Shown piece by piece: positions 52,624 to 61,868 of a stretch of DNA of 64,000 bases (the first letter of the stretch is position 1; each line of letters begins with the position of its first letter). A program made the position numbers and the translations under genes. The notes below the pieces were generated by a model that was not told the DNA's origin, searched no databases, and saw only the letters and a list, made by a program, of their open reading frames with translations. The stretch comes from Zunongwangia atlantica 22II14-10F7 (GTDB lineage Bacteria; Bacteroidota; Bacteroidia; Flavobacteriales; Flavobacteriaceae), in assembly GCF_002094855.1 (NCBI RefSeq), contig NZ_ARYN01000007.1:1-64000 (forward strand). Reading direction: 5' to 3'.

Positions 52624-55600
52624 TTATCTGCTTAAGTATACTTTTCCTTGTCTAGCAGGAGTTGATCCGTCATTAAACTCAATCACGTAGAAGTATACTC
52701 CCACAGGTAGTACATCATCTCCAAGAGAAGATTCAGTTGGAGTACCATCCCAGTTTGGAGTACTAGCATTTCCTTTGTAAACCATATTACCCCATCTATT
52801 ATAGATTTCTATCTCGTAATTTGGATATTCATCTTCTAGATATTGGATATCGAAAGTGTCGTTTAGACCATCACCATTAGGAGAAATACCTTCCTGGAAT
52901 ACAAGTGCACATTCTGTAAAGTTTACAGTATAAGCTAATCTTTCAGCACTCTCACATCCTGTAGTGCTATTGTAAGCACTAGCATAATATGTCATGCCGT
53001 CTACTAATAGAGCGCTCTCGCTTATAGCACTTCCACCTTCAGCAGCATCATACCAAGTGATATCTCCACTACTTGTAATTCCATCAGTTAAGTAAGCAAC
53101 AGTTCTTTCGTCGTACTCACAAATCTGGAATTCACTAGGATCGATTGTTGGAGTTCCTGGATCGTTAACAGTGATTGTAATAGCTGCTGTTTCAGACTCA
53201 CAACCAGCAGCACTCATCTGAGTTACATAGTAAGTACCTGAAGTTAAGATATCAGTTGCAGGGATCATGTTATCTGGATTAGCATCTGCACTTGAATAGA
53301 AAGCTATGTTGTCTCCAGTGATGTCAAGATCAGCAAAAGTAGCACCTTCGATTTCACAAAACTCTGCGTCAGTTGTAGCAGGAGCTTCAGGAATTTCATT
53401 TACTGTAATTGTTAAACTAGAAGAATCTGTTCCACAATCATTAGTTACCGTATAAGTGAACTCGTATGTACCAACAGTACTAATATCAAAGTTAGCGTCA
53501 GTTAGGTCGTTTTCTTCAAGTGAGAAAACTCCGTTTTCGTCTGCTCCAATTAATAATGTATTTAGGTCTACCGTAGTATCGGCTGCACAAATATTTTCAG
53601 TAACATCATCACCTGCATTAGCATCAGCGTTTACAGTAATTGTGAAAGTAGCTGTATCTGATGTTCCAGCAGTAACACAAGTGTCGTCTTCATCTATTGT
53701 ATATGTGATAGTATAAGTGCCAGCTGTTGTTGCCATGAATATACCATCTGTAACCATATCTCCAGTAAACTCACCAGAGGTAATAGCATCGTCACTTAAG
53801 TATTCAAATAAATCAACACTTTCATTTACACATAAAGTAAATGCAGCATCATCTCCAGCTTCAGCTTCAGATGGCTCGTTTACAGTAATTGTAAATGTAG
53901 CAGTGTCTGAAGTTCCTGGAGTAACACAGTAATCTTGATCGTCAACTGAATAAGTTACTGTATATGTTCCTGCTGTTGCAGAAGTAAAACTAGTACCTGT
54001 AACACCATCACCAGTAAATTCACCGGTTGTATTAGCGTCACCACTTAAGTAAGTTATTAGATCGATAGTTTCATTAACACAAGCCGTGATTTCTGCATCA
54101 TCACCAGCTTCAGCAGCTGTTGGAGCATTTACATTGATTGTGAATGTTGCAGTGTCTGAAGTGCCTCCGTTAACACATGCATCATCTTCGTCTACCGTAT
54201 AAGTAATAGTATAAGTTCCCTCAGTAGTTGCAGTAAATATACCGTCTGTTACCATATCTCCTGTAAATTCACCAGAAGTAATAGCATCATCGCTTAAATA
54301 ATCAGCAAGAATGATAGTTTCATTAAGACAAGCTGCGATTTCTGTATCATCACCAGCCTCAGCATCAGATGGAGTATTTACAGTGATAGTAAATATAGCT
54401 GAATCTGAAGTTCCTGGAGTAACACAGTTATCCTGATCATTTACAGTATAAGTTACCGTATAAGTTCCTGCAGATGTTGCAGTAAAAGAAGAACCGGTAA
54501 CACCGTCACCTGTAAACTCACCAGAATCATTTGTGCTATCTGCTAAGTATGAAAGTAAGTCTACAGTTTCATTAACACATGCGTCAAAATCCATATCTTC
54601 TCCAGCATCAGCGTCTACAGGTGAATTTACGGTAATTGTAAAAGTAGCAGTGTCTGAAGAACCTGTGGTAACACAGCTGTTTGTTTCATCTACCGTGTAA
54701 GTTATGGTATATGTATCTGCAGTAGTAGCAGTGAAAGTAGTACCTGTAACGCCTGTTCCGGTAAATTCACCAGTTGTTAAAGCATCTTCACTTAAATATG
54801 CAGTTAAATCTACAGTATCATTGATACAAGCATCAAATGCCATATCATCACCAGCTTCAGCTGCTACAGCAGGAGTAATAGTTACCTCAAATTCTGTAGC
54901 TTCAGAAGTACAAGACCCATTGGTAGCAACTGCATAATAAGTGCCTTCTGCTAAAGCTGTGGTTGGATCAAGTTCAGTAGTTAATGAAGCATCATCGTAA
55001 ATCATTACATCTGTTAAGCCTAAGTCTGCAACAGTAGCATTATCTGTTTCACAGAATTCAGCTCCTGTAATTACAGGTGCATCTGGTTGTTCAGAAATTG
55101 TAATTTCGAATTCAGTTGTATCAGAAACACAAGAACCATTAGTAGCCACTGCATAGTAAGTTCCAGTTGCTAAAGCTGTGGTTGGATCAAGTTCAGTAGT
55201 TAATGAAGCATCATCGTAAATCATTACATCTGTTAAGCCTAAATCTGCAACAGTAGCATTATCTGTTTCACAAAATTCCATGTCAGCGATAACTGGCGCA
55301 TCTGGTTGCTCAGAAATTGTAACTTCAAATGCAGTTGAAACAGAAGCACAAGGCCCATTAGTAGCCACTGCATAATAAGTACCAGTTGCTAAAGCTGTAG
55401 TTGGGTCCAGTTCTGTTGCTAAAGAAGCATCATCATAGATAAGAATACCAGCATCAACTGCTAAGTCAGCAACTGTTGGATTTTCAGTTTCACAAAACTC
55501 TTGGTCTGCAACAACCGGAGCTTCTGGTTGATCTGTAAGTGTTATTGTAAATGTAGCATCATCTGTAGTACAATCATCTGCTACAGTGTATGTAATTGTA

Positions 55601-56601
55601 TATGTTCCAGCAGTATAGTTTGCAGGATCAAATTGACCATTAATATCAGCGCCGTCTAGAGTAAATGTACCATCTGTATCGGCATCTCCAGAAAGAAGAG
55701 TAAATAGATCTAGAGAAGCGTCATTTGAGCATAACTCAGTACTAGCGTCATCACCAGCATTTACAGGAGGGATAACGGTAACGGTAACTTCAAATCTCTC
55801 TTCACTTTCTGTTGGAGGTAAAGCTGAACCAACATTGTTTATAATCTGGGTAGCATAGTAAGTTTCTCCGTCCACTAATACAACATCATCACCCAAATTA
55901 GGGTTTGAAGTTTCTGTACTATACCAACGGATAGCTGTAGTATTTTCGCTTGTTCCCTGAGCAACTAAATCTGCAACAGTAGCACCGTCACAGAAAGTTT
56001 GTGCAGCATCTCCGGTAGGAGCAACTGCAACGATAGGATCGTAACGCATTGCTAATCTTTCAGATGGACAGCCTCCATTGTCGATTCCGACAAAGTAAGA
56101 GTTTTCTGCAATTAATTCGGTGTTTCCAGCTAAAGGAGTTTCATCAAACTGTCCTTGAAAAACAATAAGAGTTTGCCCTGGGTTATCATCTTGTAAAGTA
56201 GCGATTAAATCATCTACATCATAAGAATCTGCAGTAGATCCTAAAGCAGGAGAAAAAGTAGTTCCGTATCCAGTTACTGGGGCTGGAGAAGAAGTTACTG
56301 TAACAGTAACGGGAAGTCTTGTTGTACAAGTTCCGTCAGCGTTACCTACATAATAGGTGAATCCATCCTCCAGTAGTTCGTTATCTGGAACAGGGGTTGT
56401 TCCGTCTTCCGATCGGTAAATTGTTGTACCATCAGTTACAATTGCATCAACAGTTTGCAGATAGCAGAAAGACTGAGTGTCTTGGGTGCCTGTCGGCGTT
56501 GGGCAATCACTTTGACCATACATCGACAAACCTCCCATAAATAGTACAAAGGACAGAAGGAACAATTTGGTTCCCCTAATCCTCAAAGTAAAATTTTGCA
56601 T
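52624..56601 (-). CDS. Repeat-rich surface protein with gliding motility-associated (CHU_C) C-terminal domain
   Basis: A 1325-residue exported protein with signal MQNFTLRIRGTKLFLLSFVLFMGGLSMYG. The C-terminal 90 residues (ISPNGDGLNDTFDI, YEIEIYNRWGNMVYKG, GVYFYVIEF, QGKVYLSR) are the type B sorting domain recognised by the type IX system. The middle is built of Ig-like modules with conserved cysteine pairs. Three A-type units of about 73 residues (FCET...YDDASL...GTYYAVATNG) are followed by five B-type units of about 81 residues (EAGDD...GEFTG...TYTITYT...GTSDTATFTI). The composition is acidic and Thr-rich, as in calcium-binding adhesins. It likely acts as a surface adhesin in partnership with the downstream PorP/SprF protein. 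Confidence 0.93.
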   Translation of the reverse strand: MQNFTLRIRGTKLFLLSFVLFMGGLSMYGQSDCPTPTGTQDTQSFCYLQTVDAIVTDGTTIYRSEDGTTPVPDNELLEDGFTYYVGNADGTCTTRLPVTVTVTSSPAPVTGYGTTFSPALGSTADSYDVDDLIATLQDDNPGQTLIVFQGQFDETPLAGNTELIAENSYFVGIDNGGCPSERLAMRYDPIVAVAPTGDAAQTFCDGATVADLVAQGTSENTTAIRWYSTETSNPNLGDDVVLVDGETYYATQIINNVGSALPPTESEERFEVTVTVIPPVNAGDDASTELCSNDASLDLFTLLSGDADTDGTFTLDGADINGQFDPANYTAGTYTITYTVADDCTTDDATFTITLTDQPEAPVVADQEFCETENPTVADLAVDAGILIYDDASLATELDPTTALATGTYYAVATNGPCASVSTAFEVTISEQPDAPVIADMEFCETDNATVADLGLTDVMIYDDASLTTELDPTTALATGTYYAVATNGSCVSDTTEFEITISEQPDAPVITGAEFCETDNATVADLGLTDVMIYDDASLTTELDPTTALAEGTYYAVATNGSCTSEATEFEVTITPAVAAEAGDDMAFDACINDTVDLTAYLSEDALTTGEFTGTGVTGTTFTATTADTYTITYTVDETNSCVTTGSSDTATFTITVNSPVDADAGEDMDFDACVNETVDLLSYLADSTNDSGEFTGDGVTGSSFTATSAGTYTVTYTVNDQDNCVTPGTSDSAIFTITVNTPSDAEAGDDTEIAACLNETIILADYLSDDAITSGEFTGDMVTDGIFTATTEGTYTITYTVDEDDACVNGGTSDTATFTINVNAPTAAEAGDDAEITACVNETIDLITYLSGDANTTGEFTGDGVTGTSFTSATAGTYTVTYSVDDQDYCVTPGTSDTATFTITVNEPSEAEAGDDAAFTLCVNESVDLFEYLSDDAITSGEFTGDMVTDGIFMATTAGTYTITYTIDEDDTCVTAGTSDTATFTITVNADANAGDDVTENICAADTTVDLNTLLIGADENGVFSLEENDLTDANFDISTVGTYEFTYTVTNDCGTDSSSLTITVNEIPEAPATTDAEFCEIEGATFADLDITGDNIAFYSSADANPDNMIPATDILTSGTYYVTQMSAAGCESETAAITITVNDPGTPTIDPSEFQICEYDERTVAYLTDGITSSGDITWYDAAEGGSAISESALLVDGMTYYASAYNSTTGCESAERLAYTVNFTECALVFQEGISPNGDGLNDTFDIQYLEDEYPNYEIEIYNRWGNMVYKGNASTPNWDGTPTESSLGDDVLPVGVYFYVIEFNDGSTPARQGKVYLSR
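53627..54868 (-). repeat. Five tandem B-type Ig-like coding repeats
   Basis: Five units of about 243 bp encode EAGDD...CVNE(T/S)(V/I)DL..YLS...SGEFTG modules. Units 2 and 4 resemble each other (GDGVTG, DQD-CVTPGTSD) and units 3 and 5 resemble each other (SDDAITSGEFTGDMVTDGIF). The array therefore arose by duplication of a dimer. Confidence 0.85.
54885..55525 (-). repeat. Three tandem A-type Ig-like coding repeats
   Basis: Three units of period about 219 bp encode FCET(E/D)N.TVADL...YDDASL.TELDPTTALA.GTYYAVATNG. The two downstream units share a 74-bp identical DNA run (54950-55023 and 55169-55242), suggesting recent duplication or gene conversion. Confidence 0.88.
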
Positions 56602-56805
56602 AGGCTAGGTGTTAAATTCGAATAATAAATAATAAAGTTTAAATTGTTTGTAGCACAAATATTATAATAATTTTTAATATGTACGTTGTAAAATGACCTG
56701 TATTTACTAATTATTAGTATTTTTCCCCTAATTGTGGGTTTTGTGTTAAAATCCTTTGGAAAGATTTCTTAAAAATACTATCAGGTTTCTTAAAAAAATT
56801 AACGT

Positions 56806-57684
56806 TTGGATATAAAATCACTCTTTTTAGTCGCTATTTTAAGTATGAATTTAACTGCTGTGGGGCAGCAAAATTTTAAAAAAGTGGAGGCTCTTCTGGA
56901 TTCTTATGAACTGGTAAAAGCACAGCGAATATTAGAAGAAAATTATAAGAAATCTGAGCTGGGACAACTTTATCTGGGAGATATTAATAGTCACTTCAAG
57001 AAGTGGGATAAAGCAATAGCCTACTATGAAGATTTGGTGAACTTAAAACCTAATTCTGCTTTATACAATTTTAAATTAGGCGGCGCCTTAGGGATGAAAG
57101 CTATGGAAATTAGTAAATTTCAGGCGGCTTTTCTAATTCCAGATATTAAGGAACATTTAGAGAAAGCGGTAACTATAGATCCTGGGCATATAGAAAGTCG
57201 TAGAGCTTTGGCTCAACTTTATTTAGAATTACCATCGGTTTTGGGAGGAGGTTTGGATAAATCTCTTATTCATGCAAAGAAACTGGAAGAATTAAGCAAG
57301 CTTGATTATCGTATTGCTATGGCTTTTGTTTTTTCGTATAAAGAGAAAGATGATGTTTCAGGGAAAATTATCAAACAGGCAATAAAGGAATCTAAAGAAA
57401 GTCCTCAATTAATTATACGTAACTATCTATATTTTGAGCTTGCTCAGGAAGCCGTGAGATTTCAGGTTGCAACTTCAGAGGTCGATGATTTAATGCAGAA
57501 GTTTTTAGAAGGATTTAATTATCTGGATCTTAAAACACCGGCAGAAGCTTATCTTAAGTTAGCGCAACTTTCAGAAAAAAGAGGTAATAAGCCAGAAGCA
57601 GAAAAGTATATTTCGAAATCTTTAGAGTTTGATGCTAAGGCTGAAATTGCTTTAGAACTTCAGGAAGATATTCAGGATATGTAA
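56806..57684 (+). CDS. Exported TPR-repeat protein
   Basis: A 292-residue protein with TTG start at 56806. This start keeps a signal peptide (MDIKSLFLVAILSMNLTAVGQ), whereas the next ATG would remove half of it. The mature part is a set of tetratricopeptide-like helices: YLGDINSHFKKWDKAIAYYEDLVNLKPNSALYNF, EHLEKAVTIDPGHIESRRALAQLYLELPS, and AEAYLKLAQLSEKRGNKPEAEKYISKSLEFD near the C-terminus. Such proteins usually scaffold envelope complexes; the partner is unknown. It is divergent from the CHU_C protein and precedes mpl by 54 bp. Confidence 0.8.
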   Translation: MDIKSLFLVAILSMNLTAVGQQNFKKVEALLDSYELVKAQRILEENYKKSELGQLYLGDINSHFKKWDKAIAYYEDLVNLKPNSALYNFKLGGALGMKAMEISKFQAAFLIPDIKEHLEKAVTIDPGHIESRRALAQLYLELPSVLGGGLDKSLIHAKKLEELSKLDYRIAMAFVFSYKEKDDVSGKIIKQAIKESKESPQLIIRNYLYFELAQEAVRFQVATSEVDDLMQKFLEGFNYLDLKTPAEAYLKLAQLSEKRGNKPEAEKYISKSLEFDAKAEIALELQEDIQDM

Positions 57685-57738
57685 GTCTTCACTTCGCGAT
57701 TATAAAAGCAATAATTACATTTGCTAAAAATTGATATA

Positions 57739-59091
57739 ATGAACATTCATTTTATAGCTATAGGAGGGAGCGCAATGCATGCTTTGGCCATAGCACTTCA
57801 TAAAAAAGGTTTTAAAATTTCAGGAAGTGACGATGCTATTTTTGAGCCTTCAAAAACTGCACTTCAAAACTGCGGAATTTTGCCTGAAGAATTTGGTTGG
57901 TTTCCAGAGAAAATTACGAGTGATCTTGATGCGGTTATTCTTGGGATGCACGCTAGAAAAGACAATCCAGAATTATTAAAAGCTCAGGAATTAGGCGTAA
58001 AAATCTATTCGTATCCAGAGTTTATTTTTGAGCAGTCTAAAACCAAAACTCGTGTTGTTATAGGTGGTTCTCATGGTAAAACAACAATTACCAGTATGAT
58101 CTTACATGTGATGCATTATCACAATCGAGATGTAGATTATTTGGTTGGTGCACAGTTAGAGGGATTAGAAAATACAATTCAGCTAAATGATGATAATGAT
58201 TTTATTGTTATTGAAGGAGATGAGTACTTATCGTCTCCAATAGATCGCAGGCCAAAATTCCATTTGTACGAACCTAATATTGCGTTGTTAAGTGGTATTG
58301 CCTGGGATCATATCAATGTCTTTCCTACTTACGAAAATTACGTAGAGCAGTTCAATATTTTTGTAGATAAGATCGTGAATGGCGGAATCCTGGTGTATAA
58401 CGAAGAGGATGCTGAACTTAAAACTATTGTTGAAAACAGCACGAATCCTATTAGAAAACATCCTTATCAAACGCCAGAATATTATATCGAGGATGGTGAA
58501 ACAATCCTGGTAACTCCAGAAGGTGACATGCCTTTAGAAGTTTTTGGGAAACATAATGTTAGTAATCTTGCCGGTGCAAAATGGGTTTGCCAGCATATGG
58601 GGATAGATGAAGAAGATTTCTACGAGGCAATTTCGACATTTAAAGGAGCTTCAAAAAGACTTCAGAAAATTAAAGAATCTGGGGATTTTATTGCCTTTAA
58701 AGATTTTGCTCATAGCCCTTCTAAAGTAAAGGCGAGTGTAAAAGCCGTGAAGGAACAATTTCAGGATAAAAAAGTTATCGCTTGTCTAGAACTGCATACT
58801 TTTAGTAGTTTAAACGAAAGTTTTATTGCTGAATATAAAAATTCACTTGATGCTGCAGATAAAGCCATTGTATTTTATTCTTCGGAAGCGGTTGCCCACA
58901 AAAAACTGGACCCAATTTCTGCTGAAGCCATAAAATCTGCTTTTGGACGAGAGGATCTTAGTATAATTACTGAAACTTCAGATTTAGAAAAGCATCTTAA
59001 AACATCGAATTTCGATAATTCTGTATTACTTTTTATGAGTAGCGGTAATTACGGAGGAATTGATCTAGAGCAGTTTGTAACCGAATTATAA
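57739..59091 (+). CDS. mpl: UDP-N-acetylmuramate:L-Ala-gamma-D-Glu-meso-DAP ligase
   Basis: Murein-recycling ligase that re-attaches the recycled tripeptide to UDP-MurNAc. I start at the ATG at 57739 (MNIHFIAIGGSAMHALAIAL), 450 residues; a TTG six codons upstream is less likely. The Mur-ligase N-terminal GxGGxxM-type motif is IAIGGSAMHALA, the P-loop is VVIGGSHGKTTITSMIL, and the later blocks EGDEYLSSPID and FKDFAHSPSKVKASV are Mpl-type. The absence of a typical MurC signature supports Mpl rather than MurC. Together with anmK and murF this places three cell-wall recycling/synthesis genes in the window. radC follows after 49 bp. Confidence 0.93.
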   Translation: MNIHFIAIGGSAMHALAIALHKKGFKISGSDDAIFEPSKTALQNCGILPEEFGWFPEKITSDLDAVILGMHARKDNPELLKAQELGVKIYSYPEFIFEQSKTKTRVVIGGSHGKTTITSMILHVMHYHNRDVDYLVGAQLEGLENTIQLNDDNDFIVIEGDEYLSSPIDRRPKFHLYEPNIALLSGIAWDHINVFPTYENYVEQFNIFVDKIVNGGILVYNEEDAELKTIVENSTNPIRKHPYQTPEYYIEDGETILVTPEGDMPLEVFGKHNVSNLAGAKWVCQHMGIDEEDFYEAISTFKGASKRLQKIKESGDFIAFKDFAHSPSKVKASVKAVKEQFQDKKVIACLELHTFSSLNESFIAEYKNSLDAADKAIVFYSSEAVAHKKLDPISAEAIKSAFGREDLSIITETSDLEKHLKTSNFDNSVLLFMSSGNYGGIDLEQFVTEL

Positions 59092-59140
59092 AATTGGTTA
59101 AAATCTTTATTGCTCTTCTAATCTGTTGTATTTTAACGGA

Positions 59141-59839
59141 ATGGGAGAGCAATCACAAGGTTTTAGTATCAAAAATTGGGCGGTAGACGATAGGCCACGC
59201 GAAAAATTACTCAGAAAAGGGAAACTTGCTTTAAGCGATTCTGAATTAATCGCTATTTTAATAGGTTCTGGTAATAGAAAGGAAACCGCTGTAGAATTAA
59301 GCAAGCGAATTTTAGCTTCTACACAGAATAATCTTAGTGAATTAGGAAAACTTTCAGTCAATCAGCTTTGTAAATTTAATGGTATTGGAGAGGCGAAGGC
59401 GATTACGATTATTGCTGCTTTAGAGCTTGGTAGAAGAAGACGTTTAGAAAATGCTCTGGAAAGAACCAAAATCACCTCTAGCAGATCTGTATTCGAATTA
59501 ATGCAACCTATTATTGGAGAATTACCTCACGAGGAATTTTGGATTATTTATTTGAATAATTCTAACAAAGTGATCGATAAACTTCAGCTAAGTAAAGGCG
59601 GGATCACAGGAACTTTGGTAGATGTTCGGCTTACTTTAAAGAAAGCTTTAGAACTTGGAGCAGTTTCTTTGATCCTTGCTCACAATCATCCTTCCGGAAC
59701 TTTAAAGCCAAGTATGGCCGATAAAAATTTAACCCAAAAACTAAAAACAGCTTCAGAAAGTCTTGATATAAAAGTACTGGATCATATAATTGTAACTGAA
59801 ATGTCCTATTTTAGCTTTGCAGACGAAGCGATCTTATAA
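59141..59839 (+). CDS. radC: JAMM/MPN+ domain protein RadC
   Basis: A 232-residue RadC from the ATG at 59141; a TTG 15 bp upstream is possible. The N-terminal helix-hairpin-helix region (LGKLSVNQLCKFNGIGEAKAITIIAALELGRR) precedes the JAMM metal site AHNHPSGTLKPSMAD with His181, His183, Ser185 and Asp194. The family was once linked to DNA repair but its role is unproven. The next gene begins 11 bp after the stop, so they may be co-transcribed. Confidence 0.92.
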   Translation: MGEQSQGFSIKNWAVDDRPREKLLRKGKLALSDSELIAILIGSGNRKETAVELSKRILASTQNNLSELGKLSVNQLCKFNGIGEAKAITIIAALELGRRRRLENALERTKITSSRSVFELMQPIIGELPHEEFWIIYLNNSNKVIDKLQLSKGGITGTLVDVRLTLKKALELGAVSLILAHNHPSGTLKPSMADKNLTQKLKTASESLDIKVLDHIIVTEMSYFSFADEAIL

Positions 59840-59850
59840 AATTACCCTTA

Positions 59851-61140
59851 ATGCTACTGGTCTACACCCAAAAAGTTACTCCAAGAATCATCTATATCTT
59901 TAAGCATATCTGTACAAATATGCTTGGAATTCAGATAAAATTTACTTCTAAAATCGAAGAGTTTGTAGCGCATGATGGCTTTAAAATGTCCTACGGAAAA
60001 CAAGCTTTGGGAAACGAGTTTTTTATTCAGAATACAGATATTTTATTAGAACATGGTTTTGGCGAATTAGAGATTAAAGTACAACCCTGGGGAAATACTG
60101 TTTGCTTCTTCCCTGTGAGTGAAAATAGTGATTTGCCTTTCGATATTTTTGCCGCTTCTTTTTACCTCTTAACACGTTACGAAGAATATTTACCTCATGT
60201 AAAAGATGAAGCGGGTAGATTCCCGGTGTCAGAAAGTTTAGCTTTTAAAGAAAGCTTTTTAAAAACACCGGTGGTCGATATTTGGGCACAAAAGTTTAAA
60301 CAGGTTTTACGACAAAAGTTTCCAGAAATGGAATTCAAAAAGATTGAATTTCAGGTAGAGAGTATTTTTGCCGTAGAACATGGCTTTGTTTTTAATAATA
60401 AGGGAATTATTAGAAGCATGGTGGGCTGGGGAAATGATCTTGTAAAACTTCATTTTCATCGGTTTTTCGATAGAATTAAGTCATGGATGAAAATTAAAAA
60501 AGATCCTTTCGATGTTTTTGACGATTTGGTAAGTCTTATAAAAAAGCATTCACTTTCAACGATTTTCATGTTTAAAGTGGCAGATTTTACACTTTACGAT
60601 CGTAATATTAATTACAATAGAATTCCGTATCGATCAAACATTAAATTTGTTTCAGATTATGCGAAAATAGGATTGCTTTTAGGACATTATTCTTCGCAAA
60701 CTTTAAAAATACTTAAAAAGGAAAAATTCCGTTTAGAAAATATCATTCATTATCCATTAGAGAATGTTTTAAATGCCAGTTACGATCTTGGAATCCCAGA
60801 GCATTTTAATACGTTGGCAGAATTAGAGTTCGAAAACGATTATTCGATGGGCTATCCAGATGATCTAGGATTTAGAGCGGGTACTTGCTCTTCCTATTTA
60901 TTTTATGATATAAATATGGAGATTACGAGTCCGCTTCAAATCCATCCTTATATATTTAATTCTAATGTTGGGAAAAAGTATTCTTCCGAAGAATTAAAAA
61001 AAGAGATCGTTAAAATTCACGAGCGAGTTAAAAATGTAGGCGGCACCTTTAGAGCGATCTTTAAAAATGAAGATTTTTCTGAATATTATAATAACAAACG
61101 ATATTACTCATTATTAAAGCAAATTCATGAAATTGAATAA
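59851..61140 (+). CDS. Polysaccharide deacetylase-like protein (divergent)
   Basis: A 429-residue protein resembling the Bacteroidota polysaccharide-deacetylase-like family with an N-terminal DUF7033-type region (about 30-150: LGNEFFIQNTDILLEHG, FDIFAASFYLLTRYEEYLPH, RFPVSESLAF). In the C-terminal half the NodB-like fold is only partly kept. Where family members usually have an Asp-containing DID/DxD segment, this one has FQVESIFAVEHGFVFNNKG. The expected acidic metal ligands are not obvious. Late blocks (GYPDDLGFRAGTCSSYLFYDI and the LQIHPYIF strand) still match. It may be catalytically altered. It overlaps the following HAD gene by 14 bp. Confidence 0.7.
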   Translation: MLLVYTQKVTPRIIYIFKHICTNMLGIQIKFTSKIEEFVAHDGFKMSYGKQALGNEFFIQNTDILLEHGFGELEIKVQPWGNTVCFFPVSENSDLPFDIFAASFYLLTRYEEYLPHVKDEAGRFPVSESLAFKESFLKTPVVDIWAQKFKQVLRQKFPEMEFKKIEFQVESIFAVEHGFVFNNKGIIRSMVGWGNDLVKLHFHRFFDRIKSWMKIKKDPFDVFDDLVSLIKKHSLSTIFMFKVADFTLYDRNINYNRIPYRSNIKFVSDYAKIGLLLGHYSSQTLKILKKEKFRLENIIHYPLENVLNASYDLGIPEHFNTLAELEFENDYSMGYPDDLGFRAGTCSSYLFYDINMEITSPLQIHPYIFNSNVGKKYSSEELKKEIVKIHERVKNVGGTFRAIFKNEDFSEYYNNKRYYSLLKQIHEIE

Positions 61141-61816
61141 TATAGAGCATGTTTTTTTCGATTTAGATCATACTTTGTGGGATTTTGATAAGAACTCGGC
61201 TCTAACTTTCGAATATATTTTTAAGCTAAATAAAATAGATTTAGAACTTCAAAGATTTCTGGACGTTTACGTTCCTATAAATTATGAGTATTGGGAGAAT
61301 TATCGCAAAAATCTGGTTTCTAAAGAAAAGTTGCGGTATGGTAGATTAAAAGATTCTTTTTTAGCCTTATCTTACCAGGCAGATGATACAATTATAGATA
61401 AATTATCTAATGATTATATCCTTTATCTTTCTGAATATAATCATCTTTTAGACGGTGGGGTAGAGGCTTTAGATTATCTTTCTAAAAAATATACCTTACA
61501 TATTATTACCAATGGTTTTGAGGAAGTTCAGCATAAAAAGTTGAAGAATTCTAATATTCTGAATTATTTCAATACTATAACAACCTCTGAAGAAGCCGGA
61601 GTTAAAAAACCACATCCTAACATTTTTGATATTTCACTTAAAAAAGCAAAAGCGCTACCTCAAAAATCGGTTATGATTGGTGATAACTATGAAGCTGATA
61701 TTGTTGGTGCGGCAGATTTTGGTTTACAAACGATTTATTTTGATTATTACAATAAGTCGGCTTACAATGATGTTATAGGTTTAAACAATTTAAAAAATAT
61801 TAATCTGTATTTATAA
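61127..61816 (+). CDS. YjjG-like HAD-family nucleotidase
   Basis: HAD-superfamily hydrolase of 229 residues, close to the YjjG noncanonical pyrimidine nucleotidase group. Motif I is FFDLDHTLWDFDKNS with the two catalytic aspartates. Motif II is in LHIITNGFEE, motif III contains the lysine of EEAGVKKPHPNIFDIS, and motif IV is MIGDNYEADIVGAADFG. Its start lies inside the previous gene (14-bp overlap), so translation is coupled. The physiological substrate could be any small phosphorylated metabolite. Confidence 0.92.
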   Translation: MKLNNIEHVFFDLDHTLWDFDKNSALTFEYIFKLNKIDLELQRFLDVYVPINYEYWENYRKNLVSKEKLRYGRLKDSFLALSYQADDTIIDKLSNDYILYLSEYNHLLDGGVEALDYLSKKYTLHIITNGFEEVQHKKLKNSNILNYFNTITTSEEAGVKKPHPNIFDISLKKAKALPQKSVMIGDNYEADIVGAADFGLQTIYFDYYNKSAYNDVIGLNNLKNINLYL

Positions 61817-61868
61817 AATAAGGCTATACAGACGATATTCGTTATTTTAGACAGATTTTTAAATTATT

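Noticed and set aside
53456-54937. Plus-strand frames and a CRISPR-like impression over the CHU_C repeats
   Set aside because: The periodicity follows the coding modules of the minus-strand protein (about 219 or 243 bp); no short palindromic repeats with unique spacers exist.
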